64,000 bases of DNA from Carallia brachiata (GCA_021464245.1 JADCRB010000120.1:66795-130794); one strand, 5' to 3'. Shown: positions 35,801-48,903, numbered from the stretch's first letter. Program-made: numbers and translations. Notes: generated by a model from the sequence alone, not told the origin.

Positions 35801-37089
35801 TAGAATTATAATACTAAGAAAAACTACAATGTTGAGAATTTATGAAATTTAAAAATTTAAAAATCTAAAAATTGAGTTTTTAATAATTCCAGTATTAGAG
35901 ATTATCATATAAGTATGCGAATATTCTTTATAACTCCGTTATTATATTTTATATATGATTACATCCAAATCTTCCATTAAATTTAAAATATTATGAAATT
36001 TTTTGTTAAGAGAACGAGTTAATCTATACATAAAATTATTACTTATCTCAAAGAATGATATTTGTATCGAGAGCACCAGTTAGGACCACCATTCTATTAC
36101 TTCTTGGTTGACCAACGCCACTAAATCTTTCTAGTAAATAGTTAATAATTTAATATGTATTAACTAAGTTGATAACATTCTATTAATATTCATATTTTTT
36201 AAGTAATAATTTATATCACGAAAATTGTATCATGAAATATTTTAAAATTTATAATTATAAAAGGAAACATCAATTTTTTACACCATTAAATCAAAAAAAA
36301 AAAAAAATCGATGATTCTTTACTTAATTATAAAATTTAAAATATTTTATAAAATAATTTTTGCGGTATATATCATTACCGATTTTCTTTTTTGTTAGGTA
36401 GACTCTAATTTAATGGAGGAGAAATTGAGTTGTGGCATTTTTTTTGTCAATCATAATACATTGACCTGTTTCTATTGTTTCTATTAACACATTGACCGTT
36501 TCAAATGTCTTAAGCTAACAATAGTCTCCGTCTTTCAAGGGATATAAATCCCAAACATGCTGCTTATAAAGCATCGTAAATTTGATAAATTTGGGAGATG
36601 GACTTGCTCGCCTCTCAGTCGCCATCAATTATTAATTATAAAATAAAATGAAAGCCTAAATTAGGTCACGCAATATCTCAGCCGATAAAAGCAAAAATTA
36701 ATTAAACCTTCATTTAGCGTAACAGAATTGCAGTTGTGTGGGTCCAAAGAACTTTATGTTATAATTAATTGAATTGTTACGGTCCGAACGATAGGGCCCC
36801 ATCGTCGTCCAAATTGCCGCACAATTTTACGATTTTTGGGTTCATCCGGCCTAATATACGTGTCTGTTTTGTTTTTTCAACTTTATACCAACAAGGAGAA
36901 AATGAACGTTAATCTTTTTGAACAGAAATATTTAACAAGATTTTTTTAAATTAAAGTGATATAAGTTGTTTAATAGTAAATTTTGATTAAAAAAATAAAT
37001 AAATTATTTGATGCAATTAACTAAACTGTATGATAATTCTAATATTACTTAAAAAAATAATTATGTTGCAAAATAATGTATGCCGCACT
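32837..37089. mobile_element. 4.25-kb AT-rich insertion of unknown type
   Basis: It splits the repeat unit. AAGTTATAAATATA (32823-32836) and AAGTTACAAATATA (37090-37103) flank it, a possible 14-bp TSD, though such AT-rich words could match by chance. Inside is a diverged direct repeat (about 34430-34800 and 35520-35900). No conserved protein frame is visible, so it may be a degenerate element or several. Confidence 0.4.
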
Positions 37090-37382
37090 AAGTTACAAAT
37101 ATAATTAAAAAAAAAAAAAGAAAAGCAGACCAAAAATATAATTATAAAAAAAGAAAATTTTGATGGCAATACAGTAAGGACAGTGTGGTAGGTGCTCATT
37201 GACGTGCGTAATTGAAAATAAAATATTAAATTTAAGAAATAAAAAATAGCACATAGACTGTTGGATGATTTACATGTTATTTTAGCATCTTCCACATTGT
37301 TATTATGTAATCATGTCCCAAAAAAAAAACTTCTAAGTTAAGTTGTGCTATATAAAGTAGATAAAACCTTTATGAAACCTAA
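37090..37382. repeat. Duplicated non-coding unit, copy C (interrupted)
   Basis: Third copy of the 1-857 unit. It continues at 38118-38859 and 40046 to about 40260 after two insertions. The segment 38585-38859 matches 4557-4830. Confidence 0.8.
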
Positions 37383-38117
37383 GGGTCTATTTAGATCAGT
37401 TGTTGAATACTGTTGTTACTCATTGCTGTTGTTGATTACTGCTACTAATTGCTGATTGTTGATTCATGTTTTCTGTTACTGATTGCTGATAAAACTAATG
37501 AAGTGTTCGATTAATTTTATACTTACTGTTATTATTAAATACTGAAATGTTTAATTTAGACATTTAATTTATATAGATATATCATATTGAAAATTTTATT
37601 TTTATATTTTATAATTTTATATTTTTAAAATAATATTGAGAATTTTTTCACTTAATTTTTAATTTTTTTAAAAATATTAATTATTACTAGATGGTAAAAA
37701 AAATATATTGTTTGAAATTTTTTTATAAGTGTCAATATTAAAGAAAATTGAAGTGAAAAAAATATTATTTAAAAATAATTGAAAAAAATATTGTGTTTAT
37801 ACAAATATTAATAAGATAAATTAACATATCTAATTTATGTGGCATGTTAAAAAAATAATAATCGAATTATACAAATATTCTTTAAAGGTAATTTAATCCA
37901 TATAAATTATTATTAATATTAAAAAATGAAAAGTAATTCAAAAAGTAGTAGAAAGTAACATTGATTTACTTTTCAATCAGCTGCTGCTGTTAGACAACTA
38001 TATAAGGCAATAAGTAAAATCAAACAATAATATTAAAAAATTTATTAAATACTTATCTCCTACTTTTTAAAAATAAAACACAAATACACTCCCTAAAAAA
38101 TTAACCCAAACACCCCC
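37383..38117. mobile_element. Tourist-like (PIF/Harbinger) MITE
   Basis: 735 bp between TAA repeats (37380-37382 and 38118-38120). Ends are GGGTCTATTTAG and, reversed, GGGGGTGTTTGG, close to the usual Tourist terminus. Copies A and B of the host unit lack it (GCCTAAAATTAACG at about 386 and 2220). Confidence 0.75.
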
Positions 38118-38859
38118 TAAAATGAAGGTCAAAGGCTAAGTTTGTATTTAATGTGCAGATTGTTGTAATTTTATCTTCAAATCAATTTATAATCTTTAAT
38201 TTATAATCTTTAAAGATTTACTCCTCCACAATTTTTTAATAATTAATGGTCATACAATAGTGCAATTCATGCATTTTTTTTTGGTCAAAAAAACAAGGAA
38301 AAACAAGAGTGTCAATTCATAGTCACGTTAAGAATAATGGATACATATATTCCACAGAAAGACCAATAACGGAAAAAAAAAAGTAGAGGTTCAATTTTTT
38401 TTTTCAAAATTTTGTCCGTTTGTAATAAAATTTTAAGTTTTTATAATTATTATGATATTTTTTATAATAAAAAATATTTTATTATTTTTTATTATAAAAA
38501 ATTATAATAATTATAAAAAATTAAAATTTTATTATAATACAACAAAATTTCAAATAAAAAAAGTTTTAGATCTCTAATGCGACTCACAAATAAATCATCG
38601 ATTCTAACGCGCCGGCCTAGTACTAGACCAGCGGGCACCAGCTAAGCGATGGCGGCTCCCATGCAACGTGGCACAATCTTAACATTGAAGTTTCAATGTA
38701 CGGTGATTCCTGTCTGTTGACTTCTTACATCGTCTTCGATCATTACTACTAGTTTAGCTCATACAGAGTAATCGACCGAATACTTAAAAATTATCTAGAG
38801 GATTAATCTCAGGGATCCATGTTCTACAGCAATAAAAACGATTAGAGAGATCACAATTT

Positions 38860-40045
38860 ATTTTGAAAACCCTCTCTAAAAAACACTCTCTCTCTAAACC
38901 TTCTCAACTCACCAACATACCACCTTATCAAGCCATCACTAACCGGCGGTGGCTCACTACTACTGCCGGCCAGCCACTTTCAAAATACCCTTCTTGCCTT
39001 CTTCTTCCCCTCTCCACCTCATCTCTGCTCCTTTCCCCACTCCCTTCCTCACTATCCCTGTGTTTCTGCCATGGTTTTTGTTAGCTATAGCATGTCTTTC
39101 CTTTTACCCAGATCTGGATCAAATAAAACCTTCAAAGGTCTTCCCAGCGTCAGATCTACGGCTGGAGACGTGCTACCTCTCTTTCGACCGTGTCTGCAGC
39201 TTTATTCGCTTCGGATACGTCGCGTCTGTCGCCGGAGCCGCCGTGTCCCCCGCCGGAACCGCTGTACCGGAAGCCGGCATCGATTCCGCCTCTGACTCTA
39301 CTGCCGGTGCCGTTCTACCAGTCGTCGACACAGCCATCGAGGCAGTTTCTGTCGGTGCTGTTGATGGCGTCGGCACCGACGCCGGCGCTGCTGAAGCAAC
39401 CCCGGCCGCCTAGTCTTTTACTGGTACCGCCGTCCACATCACCTTTCCTCCTACTACCATCGGACATATCCCAGACGCCACTGCCCTCCTCTATACTGCT
39501 GTCGCCTCCCTCTGGCGTGTGGCCGGCCGATGTCCATTCTGCCAATCACTTCCGCTGCTGTTGCTTCGCGGTTTTTTTTGGCTCTCCAAGAGCTTTGTGG
39601 GAAGATAGTTACTGTGTCTACTTCTTGGGAAGATATTCTGACCATTCCGGCTTCTGTTTGTTTTGGATGTGCTGCTGCATTTTTGCAGGATGTAGGTTAA
39701 TTGTACGGGAAATTGGTGCTTCATGTTTTTCATCAATTTCCGTCACGAATCCGCTATGGTACGGTGTATACTGTTTTGAGCAGTTCTGTCCGACTAGATT
39801 AGATCTAAGTAACTATATGTGGTTAGTTAGGTTTAGTCATATGTCGTTTTGTATCCTCTTTGAAGGATTGTTCTTTTTCGGGTTTCGAACTCAGCTTATG
39901 AAAGCTCCGTGTGACCGTAAGAATTGTAGACCATTGAGCCGAATTGTATTCCTACATTACGCAAGTATTACTGACGCTCATACGTCGGTCCTGTGTACGC
40001 TTCTTGATGAACTTTAATGCAATTATATTTTCCTGTCAAATAAAA
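38860..40045 (+). mobile_element. 1.19-kb retroposon with 16-bp TSD, unclassified
   Basis: Flanked by perfect 16-bp repeats AGAGAGATCACAATTT (38844-38859 and 40046-40061), absent from copy B at about 4838. It starts with a CT-rich leader, then is GC-rich and CCG-rich (39180-39540), and ends in a short A-rich tail (CAAATAAAA). A 276-codon frame (39190-40017) is proline/serine-rich at first and matches no domain I know. The TSD length and A-rich tail fit LINE-driven retroposition: a non-autonomous LINE derivative or a retroposed transcript. Confidence 0.65.
39190..40017 (+). other. Open frame in the retroposon, unknown
   Basis: 276 codons: a Pro/Ser/Leu-rich first half (to about codon 110), then Cys- and Phe-rich. 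The composition follows the CCG-rich DNA, and no motif supports a function. Overlapping open frames on both strands in 39170-39640 argue that the openness is compositional. Confidence 0.25.
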
Positions 40046-40260
40046 AGAGAGATCACAATTTCGATGCATGAGCCGTTGAAGCGATGTCATCATTATTTTC
40101 ATTATAATAATAATATTTTAAAAAAATAATTAAAAAATATATAAATACGTAATTTACGATATATAAAAATTATATAATTAATTTAATAGTTTATATTTTT
40201 TTTAAATTTAATATATTTTTTTACAATTTAACGATTTACACCTTATATTTTATAAAATAA

Positions 40261-41371
40261 GGTAAATACATCTAATAAGAAGTTAATTGTGAACTGCCAT
40301 GCCTGGCCGTGGGGCGTCGGTTGCTGCCATGCCTGCTGGTCTGATATTTTTCATGCAGTTAATTCAGTTTTTACCGTATATGCATCTAATGAATCCAAAT
40401 AGGCATGTGCATCTTATTAATTGTCCTTCAGTTTGCTTTTTAGTTTTAGTTTTCTTTTTTTTTTTAACTATCAATTAGGTGCAGTTTTTTTTCTTTGAAT
40501 ATTTCATTATCGTACTTTCCAAGGATTGGGTCATTGAATTTTGTATCTCAATCTTATGAATGTTAATATCAGCGTATGTATATGTATATATTTTTGTTTT
40601 TTCTCTTTATTTTCCCTTTATTTTTTTAAAAATACGGATGACAAGATTTTTCAAATGTTAATTTGTTTGAAATTTTATTTATTTTTTAAGACTTACTGAA
40701 GAAAGTCATACTTCAGTTAGGTCCGCTGGAAAATTTTGTCTTTCAGGCTGTCCAAGAGGTTATTAAACTTCAGATAATTAATTCCTTTAATTTTTTCTTT
40801 TATAAATTGATTAAGTTGCTTTATGGGATCATAACGCAATGCCATGCATGGTATAATTAATTGAAAATATATCTGAATTTTTGGTTGCGGATTCAAAATT
40901 CCAATACTCATCATCTCTTTTACTTTTGGTGGTATAATAACGCATTATTGTTACACACCCACACACAATACATATATTGGAATTAACTAAAAATATATCT
41001 AAATTTTCGGCTACTGAACGGAAGAATTTCAATATTCATTATCTCTTTTGCCATGTTCTTCACTCCTGCACGTTGTATGGTGAGTTCTTATTCAGTGAAA
41101 TTTTTGTTAATTTTGAGATTTTTAAAAAATTTTAATTTAATAAATTTTCAATATTTTTAGTCTTTTTCGAATAGAATTAGAATTTCAATAATTGTAAAAT
41201 TTTGATAAGTGTAGTCTATTTTAATATTTTATTAAAATAATTTTATACTTTAATTTTAGAATTAGTCAGTGTATTATTTAAATGAGTTCGATCTATTTTA
41301 AAGTACTAAAAATAATCATTAATATATATGTAACTACCAAATACATAATTAACTAACTAAAACAAACAAAA
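40261..41371. other. Intergenic stretch, no gene seen
   Basis: AT-rich and without a unit 1 counterpart. Short similar stretches at 40845-40915 and 40975-41045 (AATATATCTRAATTTT, CATCTCTTTT) suggest a small local duplication. Confidence 0.5.
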
Positions 41372-41885
41372 CAAAGAATTAATCTCGCACATTGTGCAAA
41401 TTATTTATTAGTAATAAAATAAAGAATGCAACGGTCATCCCGCCTACAGTAGCACCAATAATAACTCCAGGGTGAGAGCCCGGCTAAGGGACTGGGCAAG
41501 GGTCCAAAGGCTTCCCGTACAGTCCTTGATTGTTGCGTAACTGTCTGCTGTAATGGAAGCATTGACGAAAGTTGGCACTGGCCCAGTCAAAAGATTATTA
41601 GCCACACTAAATGTTTTGAGCCAATTGGGCAAGCCAAGCTCAGCAGGAATCCGACCTGTGAACCGGTTGTGATCAAGTTTAAGGACATTTAGATAGCTAC
41701 AGTTTGCAAGACCTGCCGGAATATCCCCCGAAACGTTGTTGGATGAGAGATCAAGAAATGATACAAACCCAATAATCTGAGCAATATCACTGGGAATGGA
41801 TCCAGAAAGTTCATTATTCGAGAGATCTATCCCTGTAATGCTTGTGCAATTCTGGAGTCCGCGTGGGAACTCTCCTTTGAGCTTG
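41372..41885 (-). pseudogene. BIR1-like LRR receptor fragment
   Basis: The minus strand reads leucine-rich repeats: KGEFPRGLQNCTSITGIDLS, then LSGSIPSDIA, FLDLSSNNVSGDIPAGLANC, LDHNRFTGRIPAELG and NNLLTGPVP. After ADSYA one base is lost; in the next frame come NQGLYGKPLDPCP, a stop, and a transmembrane start (GVIIGATVGGM). This is the layout of the BAK1-interacting RLK group (Arabidopsis BIR1 and relatives): few LRRs, then GKPLDxC and a helix. The kinase is absent, and the copy has a frameshift and a stop. It occurs only in unit 2. Confidence 0.8.
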
Positions 41886-42502
41886 TAACATTACCTTAAA
41901 ATTTGTAACATTATTTTTTAAGCTTGTTTCATTTTTAATCTTTTGTTTGATTGTTTTTTGATCATCTTTCTTTTGTTTTGTTTTTCTTATAACTTTTCTC
42001 ATCAACTTAACAATATCTTTAATTCAATTTTTGTGCATCTATTTATGAATTTGTGTTCTGTTGCTACTCTATAAGTATCTAATTTATAGGATATAATAAC
42101 AAGTCTTGGGATACCTGCTTTTTGATATATTATTATCTACATACACCATTAAAAGGTAATGCTTTTTATCTATGTTTTTTCGGTTAATTGGTTGGATGAT
42201 GTCAATTTTCTTGGTGGTTTCCTTTTCTTTTGTACTATCTAAGAATTTGTATGCAATGAGACGTGCCCTAAACTCAACAACAAAAGAAAACAATTTTACT
42301 CCAAATTTCTCCTTTTGTTTTCTTAGAGAGAAAAAATATTTTTTAATATTCCTTTTTTCTTAAAAATAAATGTAAGTTTTTTTTCTTTTAAATAGAATAA
42401 AAATAAAAATATTTACTTATAATAATTTACCCATCGTGCAGATTTATCATTAGTATATATATATATATAAAGAAAAGCAGGGGTGGCCACTGTGGGGGAT
42501 AG

Positions 42503-42540
<38 letters not shown>

Positions 42541-43729
42541 AACGCCAAGATTGAACCACGAAGCAATCAACTGAAAGGTGAAAAAACAAACAAAAAAAGA
42601 AAAGGCGATAGCAAACGAGAGAAGTGTGAATAGAAGGAAGGAAAGGAGAAGGGAAGGAAGAGGAGAGCTTTAGACTGGCCACTGTGGGGGATGGCTCATC
42701 GGGTCAAACAAAGAAAGGAAATAATTGGCCCATTCTTCTGTCCCTCAAGCACGGCAGCGACGACCAAGACTGCCCGCACTTAATTGTGAAAGCAGGAAAA
42801 ATGGAAACGCAGCAACGACTTTGCTGACTGCTTTTGCTTGACCTGCTTTTGATTTTTTATTTTTTTTTTAAAGTTATCACCCGTAATTACTAATTAGGAG
42901 TGTATTTTGTTTCAGTGAGCGAGATTCAAAATCTTACTTTATTTTTAATTTATTTATTTTTATATGTAATTGTGATTACTCTTTTAAAATGAAAACAACG
43001 GATATAACATTTAAAATTTGATTTCTTCTTTTAAAATAATGCTTATATAAAACTTAAAATTAAAAAATTTCAGTTAAAAAAATATAGGAAAACGATTAAT
43101 AGTCGGAGGGTTCATGTCCGAAAGAATTTTCAAATTGTAAGAATATGAATTTATTGTGTAACTGCGTAGATTACAAATACAATAAAAAAATAATAATTTT
43201 TTTATTACACTTATAATTCACGTAGATTACAAATACAATAAAAAATAATAATTTTTTTATTACACTTATAATTGACGTAGTTATATAATAAATTTAATAA
43301 ATTATAATTTAAAAATTTCTTTAACAATTTTTCTCTAACCAAGTTACAGTACTTAAATAAACTACTTTTCTGAGAATCCCAGGCCGTCTGCCTGCCGTCT
43401 GCTTATTATTAGGTTTGGATTGGATCATTAATTCAATCAATTAGACATTTCTAAATCGTCATATCAACATTAATTTTATACTTTGTAAATTTTTATCTTA
43501 TTTATGTGATAAAATTGTTAATAAAATAAACTATTAATACCTACTTGTAAAATATAATTATGAAAGTATATACAATATTTATATATTTACGTAATAATTT
43601 TTGATACTTAGACTTTGAAAAGTTTAATTTTAAGGATTTTAAATTTTTTAATTTAATAAATTCTTAAAAATTATATATTTTTTTAATATTCTAATACAAT
43701 TAAGATTTCAATTATAATAGATTTAAAAT

Positions 43730-43770
<41 letters not shown>

Positions 43771-45103
43771 TAATATGCAGTACTCTTTCTTACAATACAA
43801 AATCATACATATCCTCTCTTTTCTCTTTTTTGTTTTTTTTGAGAAACCTCTATTTTCTCTTAATTTTAGATTTTGGTCTTAACTTCTTGAATATAATAAA
43901 GTTGCAATCTTTTTTTGCTGAATATGTTTCAGGGTGGAGAAGTTGGGGTGTTTAATTCTAACCGATGTCCAGGGGCAAGACTTGCCGGGTCTTTTTTGCG
44001 GGCGTCATTGCGTACTTCATAATCAGGTCAAATTTTGGGCTCTTTTTTGGCATTGATTTTGAATTGGCTGGTTATATGTACGAGAATTCGGTGCATAATT
44101 TTTTTCATATTTTTATGCCCAACGCTTTTGGCCCAAGAATAGACTGGATCTCGAACTTACTATCAGTTTTCTCTGTTATAAACACTCAAAGGTCAACCGT
44201 ACAAGGGCTAATTGTGGTGGTGCTATCAAAGTTAATATTCATAGGAAAAAAAGTGTATTGTCAAACACTTATATTGTTAAATATTATTTAGATTTATTTG
44301 ATATAATAATGTATATTTTTGTGTAATAAATTAAAAAGTGATAAAAAATATTATTATTATTTTATTCATATTTTTTAATTATGGTTACATAAAATGTTTA
44401 CTGTTACATAAATTACGTGATGTCTGGATGTCATCTGGATCAAATTTATATAATGCTCCCTAAATTTATAATTATTTATAGTTATTTTAATTTTTTTTAT
44501 ATTATAATGTAAGAATATTTGTACCTCTGACTACTAATTACAAGCTAATAACATATTTGGACCCACCCCTGGTTGTAGTATGTATGAAAAACATTCATAT
44601 TCTAACAATTTTAATTTGAATTTTCTTTTACTTTCTTTTTTAACTATTAATTATTTCGTTGTTTTTAATAATAATTCTCTCTTTCATAAACGAAAAATTA
44701 TTCAGTTAGTTACAATGATATAATATTAGCACGTAGGCTTTACCTTAATCAATTCATGGAATTATAATTAGGCTTTGTTTTGGGTATACATGTGCACAAA
44801 CAATTGATACTTATTAGGTTCTTTCATGGATCGGAACTATAGCATCAATTAGCTTATGACATTATGTCAATCTTGAGATCCTTGATTCATTAGTTTGGTA
44901 CATTTATTGGTGAGTCAAAATTAGTTAATCGAATCCTATCTGTTTTTTAAATCTGAATTATTTATAAAAGTAAACTTAATTTAAATTACATTTAAAAAAT
45001 AAAAATAATACATGACATTTGAATATTTTTTATTTTAAATAAAATATAAATAGAAATAAAATTTTTAATAAATTTAATAAATTTACGCATTGCACGGGTC
45101 TGA
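41886..45103. other. Intergenic stretch with simple repeats
   Basis: No supported gene. It holds TA repeats (about 42457-42470 and 42507-42538), a 17-bp direct repeat TGGCCACTGTGGGGGAT (42484-42500 and 42676-42692), a 56-bp tandem duplication from about 43165, and a CT/CA microsatellite (43732-43770). The open frame at 43965-44291 is not recognised. Confidence 0.5.
43732..43770 (+). repeat. CT/CA compound microsatellite
   Basis: A run of about ten CT units followed by about nine CA units. Confidence 0.95.
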
Positions 45104-45770
45104 TATTAATAATACATAAATTTTGCAAAAACTTTCATAAAGTTTTAACGAAAATTGTTCATCGTATCTAATTTTTCATTCTCAAATAGAATTTATAGTA
45201 ACGCCCAACCTTTTATGTACTCGGTAAAATTACCGTTGACCTGGGGTCAATTGTACGGGTCAAGTGGGGAGGTCGTCAGAAGTTATGCTGAATTGATATG
45301 CGGTGGAAAAAAATTATATGACTGGAAGAAATTTGCCAGTAACTTTTTGGGCTTGGTTTGGTGTACAGGTTGGCACTTAGATACTACATAGAGAAAATAT
45401 GTATTTTTTTGAACTTAATTATTTTTATAATTATGTTTATTATTTTTATAATAAAAAATAATGTATTAATTTTTTATATTATATTATATTAATTTTATTA
45501 CAAAAATGATGCATTCCAATACAATATATATACTTTTTCTTCTCTGTGTACTAACATTTGGTTAACAAACTTTTTCGTAAACTTTTTCCATCGTGGAATT
45601 GGAGTTAACGTCTACTCTTTTCTATGACTATTCCAATTGCATCAAATGTAATTTTTTAAGTGAAAATACTTGGTATCTGCACTGAAGGCTTACAAGAAAA
45701 TAAGCTGAATTTGGGTTCCCAAAAAAGCTTTTCCAAATTTGCGAGACACCAAAATCGATCTCTGTCAGCC
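45104..45770 (+). promoter_or_regulatory. 5' flank of the sister LecRK
   Basis: Homologous to the flank of the intact LecRK but without the two MITEs at 5671-6157 and 6168-6635. The last 180 bases are closely similar to 7165-7349. No promoter element can be assigned. Confidence 0.45.
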
Positions 45771-47896
45771 ATGGAAATCCACTTCGAGTTCCTAAACCTT
45801 CTTGAACGTGGCAAAGTTCGGGCATCTATCACGCTTCTGTGCTTGCTGATCTTTTTTGCCATGTTCCTTTACACGGACCAAACATCCATGGACAGCACCA
45901 GCTTCAGTTTCAACAAATTCAGCCAAGGAATGCCAGACATAAGCTTTGAGGGTGACGCATATGTGCGAGACCCCAACTTTCCCAACATTGAACTCACATC
46001 AAATTTGGAACAGATGAGACACAATGGAAGCGTAGGCCGAGCCACGTACAGTAAAGCAGTCCATCTCTGGGACCAGGCCTCAGGGAATCTAGCAGACTTC
46101 AACACCCATTTCTCCATTGCCATCAACTCAACGGGCAATGAGTCCAGAGCAGACGGAATGGCATTTTTCCTGGCCCCCAATGGCTCCCTTATCCCGCCTG
46201 ACTCTTGCTGTGGACATCTTGCGCTGGATTCATCTTCTGTGAAGCTTGAATTTGTTGCTGTCGAATTTGACACGTACCGGAATGAATGGGATCCGAGTGA
46301 TCTCGGCGACCACATTGGTATTGATCTCAACTCTATTCGTTCGGCTGTTATCTGCGATTGGACAATCAATGGTATTCTTAATGGTGGAAGAATTGAAGCT
46401 TGGATTGCTTATAATCCAGCTACAAAGAACCTAAGTGTTTCTGTGACTAATGGTGATAAGTCTAATTGTCAATTGTGGGGCACAGTGGATTTGAAAGGGT
46501 ATTTGCCAGAATGGGTTACCATAGGGTTTGCAGCAGCCACCGCTCCATACGCTTTTGAATCCCACCAGGTTTACTCTTGGGATTTTAATTCTTCCTTACA
46601 GCTCCCTGAAAAATTGACCAATGATTACAACCAATCAAAACCACGGATAACGATCAATTACTTCGTATGGGTGATCCCGATTGTTTGTGGGATATTGGTT
46701 TTACTGTTGGGTTTGGCTTGGTTTTTCTGGTGGACTAATAGGAGGCAGAGAAGAGGCAGTCCTGCAAGCATGGATGATGAATTGGAAAAAGAGACAGGAC
46801 CAAGAAGATTTTCGTACGAAGAATTGGCTTCTGCAACCAATAACTTTGATGATTCAGTGGTGCTCGGAAGGGGCGGATTTGGCAGGGTTTATCAAGGCTT
46901 CTTGAGTGACAGGAAAAGCATTGTTGCTGTAAAAAGGATAACTTCAGATTCGCAGCAGGGGTTCAAAGAATATGCAGCAGAAGTGAAAACCATTAGCCGA
47001 TTGAGGCACAAGAACCTGGTCAAACTCAACGGCTGGTGCCGGGAAAAGCAAGAATTCCTCATTGTTTATGAGTTCATGCCTAATAAGAGTCTTGATTTCC
47101 ACCTTTTCACAACTTTGCTTTTTTGACATGGGAGACAAGGTATCGCATAGCCGTGGGCTTGGCCTCAGCCTTGTTTTACCTTCAAGAAGAATGTGATCAG
47201 TGCGTGCTGCATCGCGATATCAAATCAAGCAACGTGCTATTGGATTCGAATTTCAATACCAAGCTTGGTGATTTCGGGCTGGCAAGGCTTGTGGAACATG
47301 GCCACGACTTAGCTACCACAGAATTGTTGTTTGGCTCAGATGGCTATATAGCTCCAGAATATCTCGAAACCCGCAGGGCTAGCAAGGAAACAGATGTCTA
47401 CAGCTTTGGCGTAGTTGCTTTAGAAATAGCCTGTGCAAAGCGTGCTATATTTGAGTTTGACAATAATGGGGTGATGCGTAGAAAGAGTTTGGTGGCATGG
47501 GTTTGGGAGCAATATGGGATCGGAAACATTCTTGCCATTGCAGATCCGCGATTAGCTCAAAACTACATTGAGGACGAGGTAACAAGGTTAATCGTTGTCG
47601 GGCTTTCTTGTGCTGATCCAAGTCCTCTCAGGCGTCCTTCAATTGGGGAAGCCGTTGATATACTCAAAGGTCAAGCTCAATTGGCCGCCTTGCCATTGGA
47701 GATGCCTGTGCCGCCAAATATTGCCACTCACCATTCTAACTCTTTTGCTGCATTTTCTGGATCTTCGTCTCACGGCGCTACTGGCTATGAGACAGGACAG
47801 AGTCAGGTTTCAGGCACGAACTCCAGCACCCAACGATCAACATTTACCCCTGCAAGTACTTCTAGCGTCGAGTTGGTTGAAATTAACCCAATTTAG
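45771..47896 (+). pseudogene. Sister of the intact LecRK, single frameshift
   Basis: Close paralogue of 7350-9536: ATG at 45771, N-terminal hydrophobic segment, lectin domain, transmembrane helix, and kinase with LGRGGFGRV and the VAVK lysine. Near 47105-47122 the DNA differs from the intact gene by a net loss of one base ([11 protein letters not shown] in the intact copy). The first frame therefore ends at 47126, and the rest (HRD, DFG, APE, C-tail) is open in the next frame to 47896. The change lies next to T-runs, so sequencing or assembly error is possible. It also lacks about 13 juxtamembrane residues and 6 lectin-domain residues relative to its sister. All catalytic residues are otherwise present, including the same unusual Ser-Asp before GY. 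Confidence 0.85.
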
Positions 47897-48632
47897 AAAT
47901 TAATTATTATTTGAGTATAAGTGTGGTTGGTGTATTTTCAATAATTTGGTAAAACTGAACGTTTGATGTTTGTTGCTATATGGGAATGTGGTATCTATGC
48001 TATTTTGATGTATTTCTATTATTGTTGTGTGACATTTTTAGAATATATAATTAAGTTTTAAATTCAATAAAGTAAGTGTTTTTGTTAATGTTCTCTTTGC
48101 AGATAATTAGCCTTTTTCTTTGGAATCCAACTCAGTCAAAATTTCCACAAAATGTGGGTTGGTTTAATTCTGATCCATCCAAAAATGAGCTTGTTTGGAT
48201 TATTGTTGTTTTCATTGCAACGGTATCTTCGCAACAGTGATTGGGCATTTTGGGATTTAAAGAGATTAAAGTGTTTTAGTTCTATTGGCATGTTTAATTC
48301 TACTTTGGAAATTCAAATACATTTTGGTGTCCAAATACTATTTAATAACTTGTTTCAAAATCTTAGTCTAAAGTTTGTATAATGACTCTCAAAATATGCG
48401 GTTGTAAACGAACCGAATGAATCTTTAGTAGCCAGTGATTTTGAAAATTGAGCTCTCGATTGCTTGCTTTGAATAGTAAGGAAATAAAGTTGAGAATACA
48501 ACTGCATTTATCATTTATGCATGCCCAAAAATTTACATAATTTTTCACAAAAACGACAAAATTGTATTTATTTGACACAAATTGTTGTAACTTGAATTGC
48601 ATTTTTTATGAATAGTAAATTGGTTCTGCTTC
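47897..48632 (+). other. 3' flank of the sister LecRK
   Basis: Matches 9537-10173 and 10605-10745 plus 11110-11130 in unit 1, without the two retroposon-like insertions found there. Confidence 0.6.
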
Positions 48633-48903
48633 ACCTAAGATTGCAAACGAATCAATACGTTTGTTAAAAATTCGGTAGTTGGATCAGTAAGAGCGGCTCG
48701 AGTTCGTTTATTTAATTAAACGAGTGATGCACGAGTTTAAAAGTAAAACTCATTTAATAAACGAGCCGAGCCTTTTTTTTTTTGAGATATGATGGAATAA
48801 TTCATTAATCATGTGAAAGAAACTTTGCATCATCCCTTACAATATGAAAAACATAATTCAAACAGTAATCAGAAGAAAGATTAAAATATGGATTCTTGAG
48901 AGC

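Noticed and set aside
39173..39736. Several overlapping frames on both strands in the CCG-rich part of the retroposon
   Set aside because: Openness on both strands points to base composition, not coding.
43965..44291. 108-codon frame starting MSRGKTCRVFF
   Set aside because: No domain, no homologue in the window, AT-rich context; kept only as a remark in the intergenic entry.
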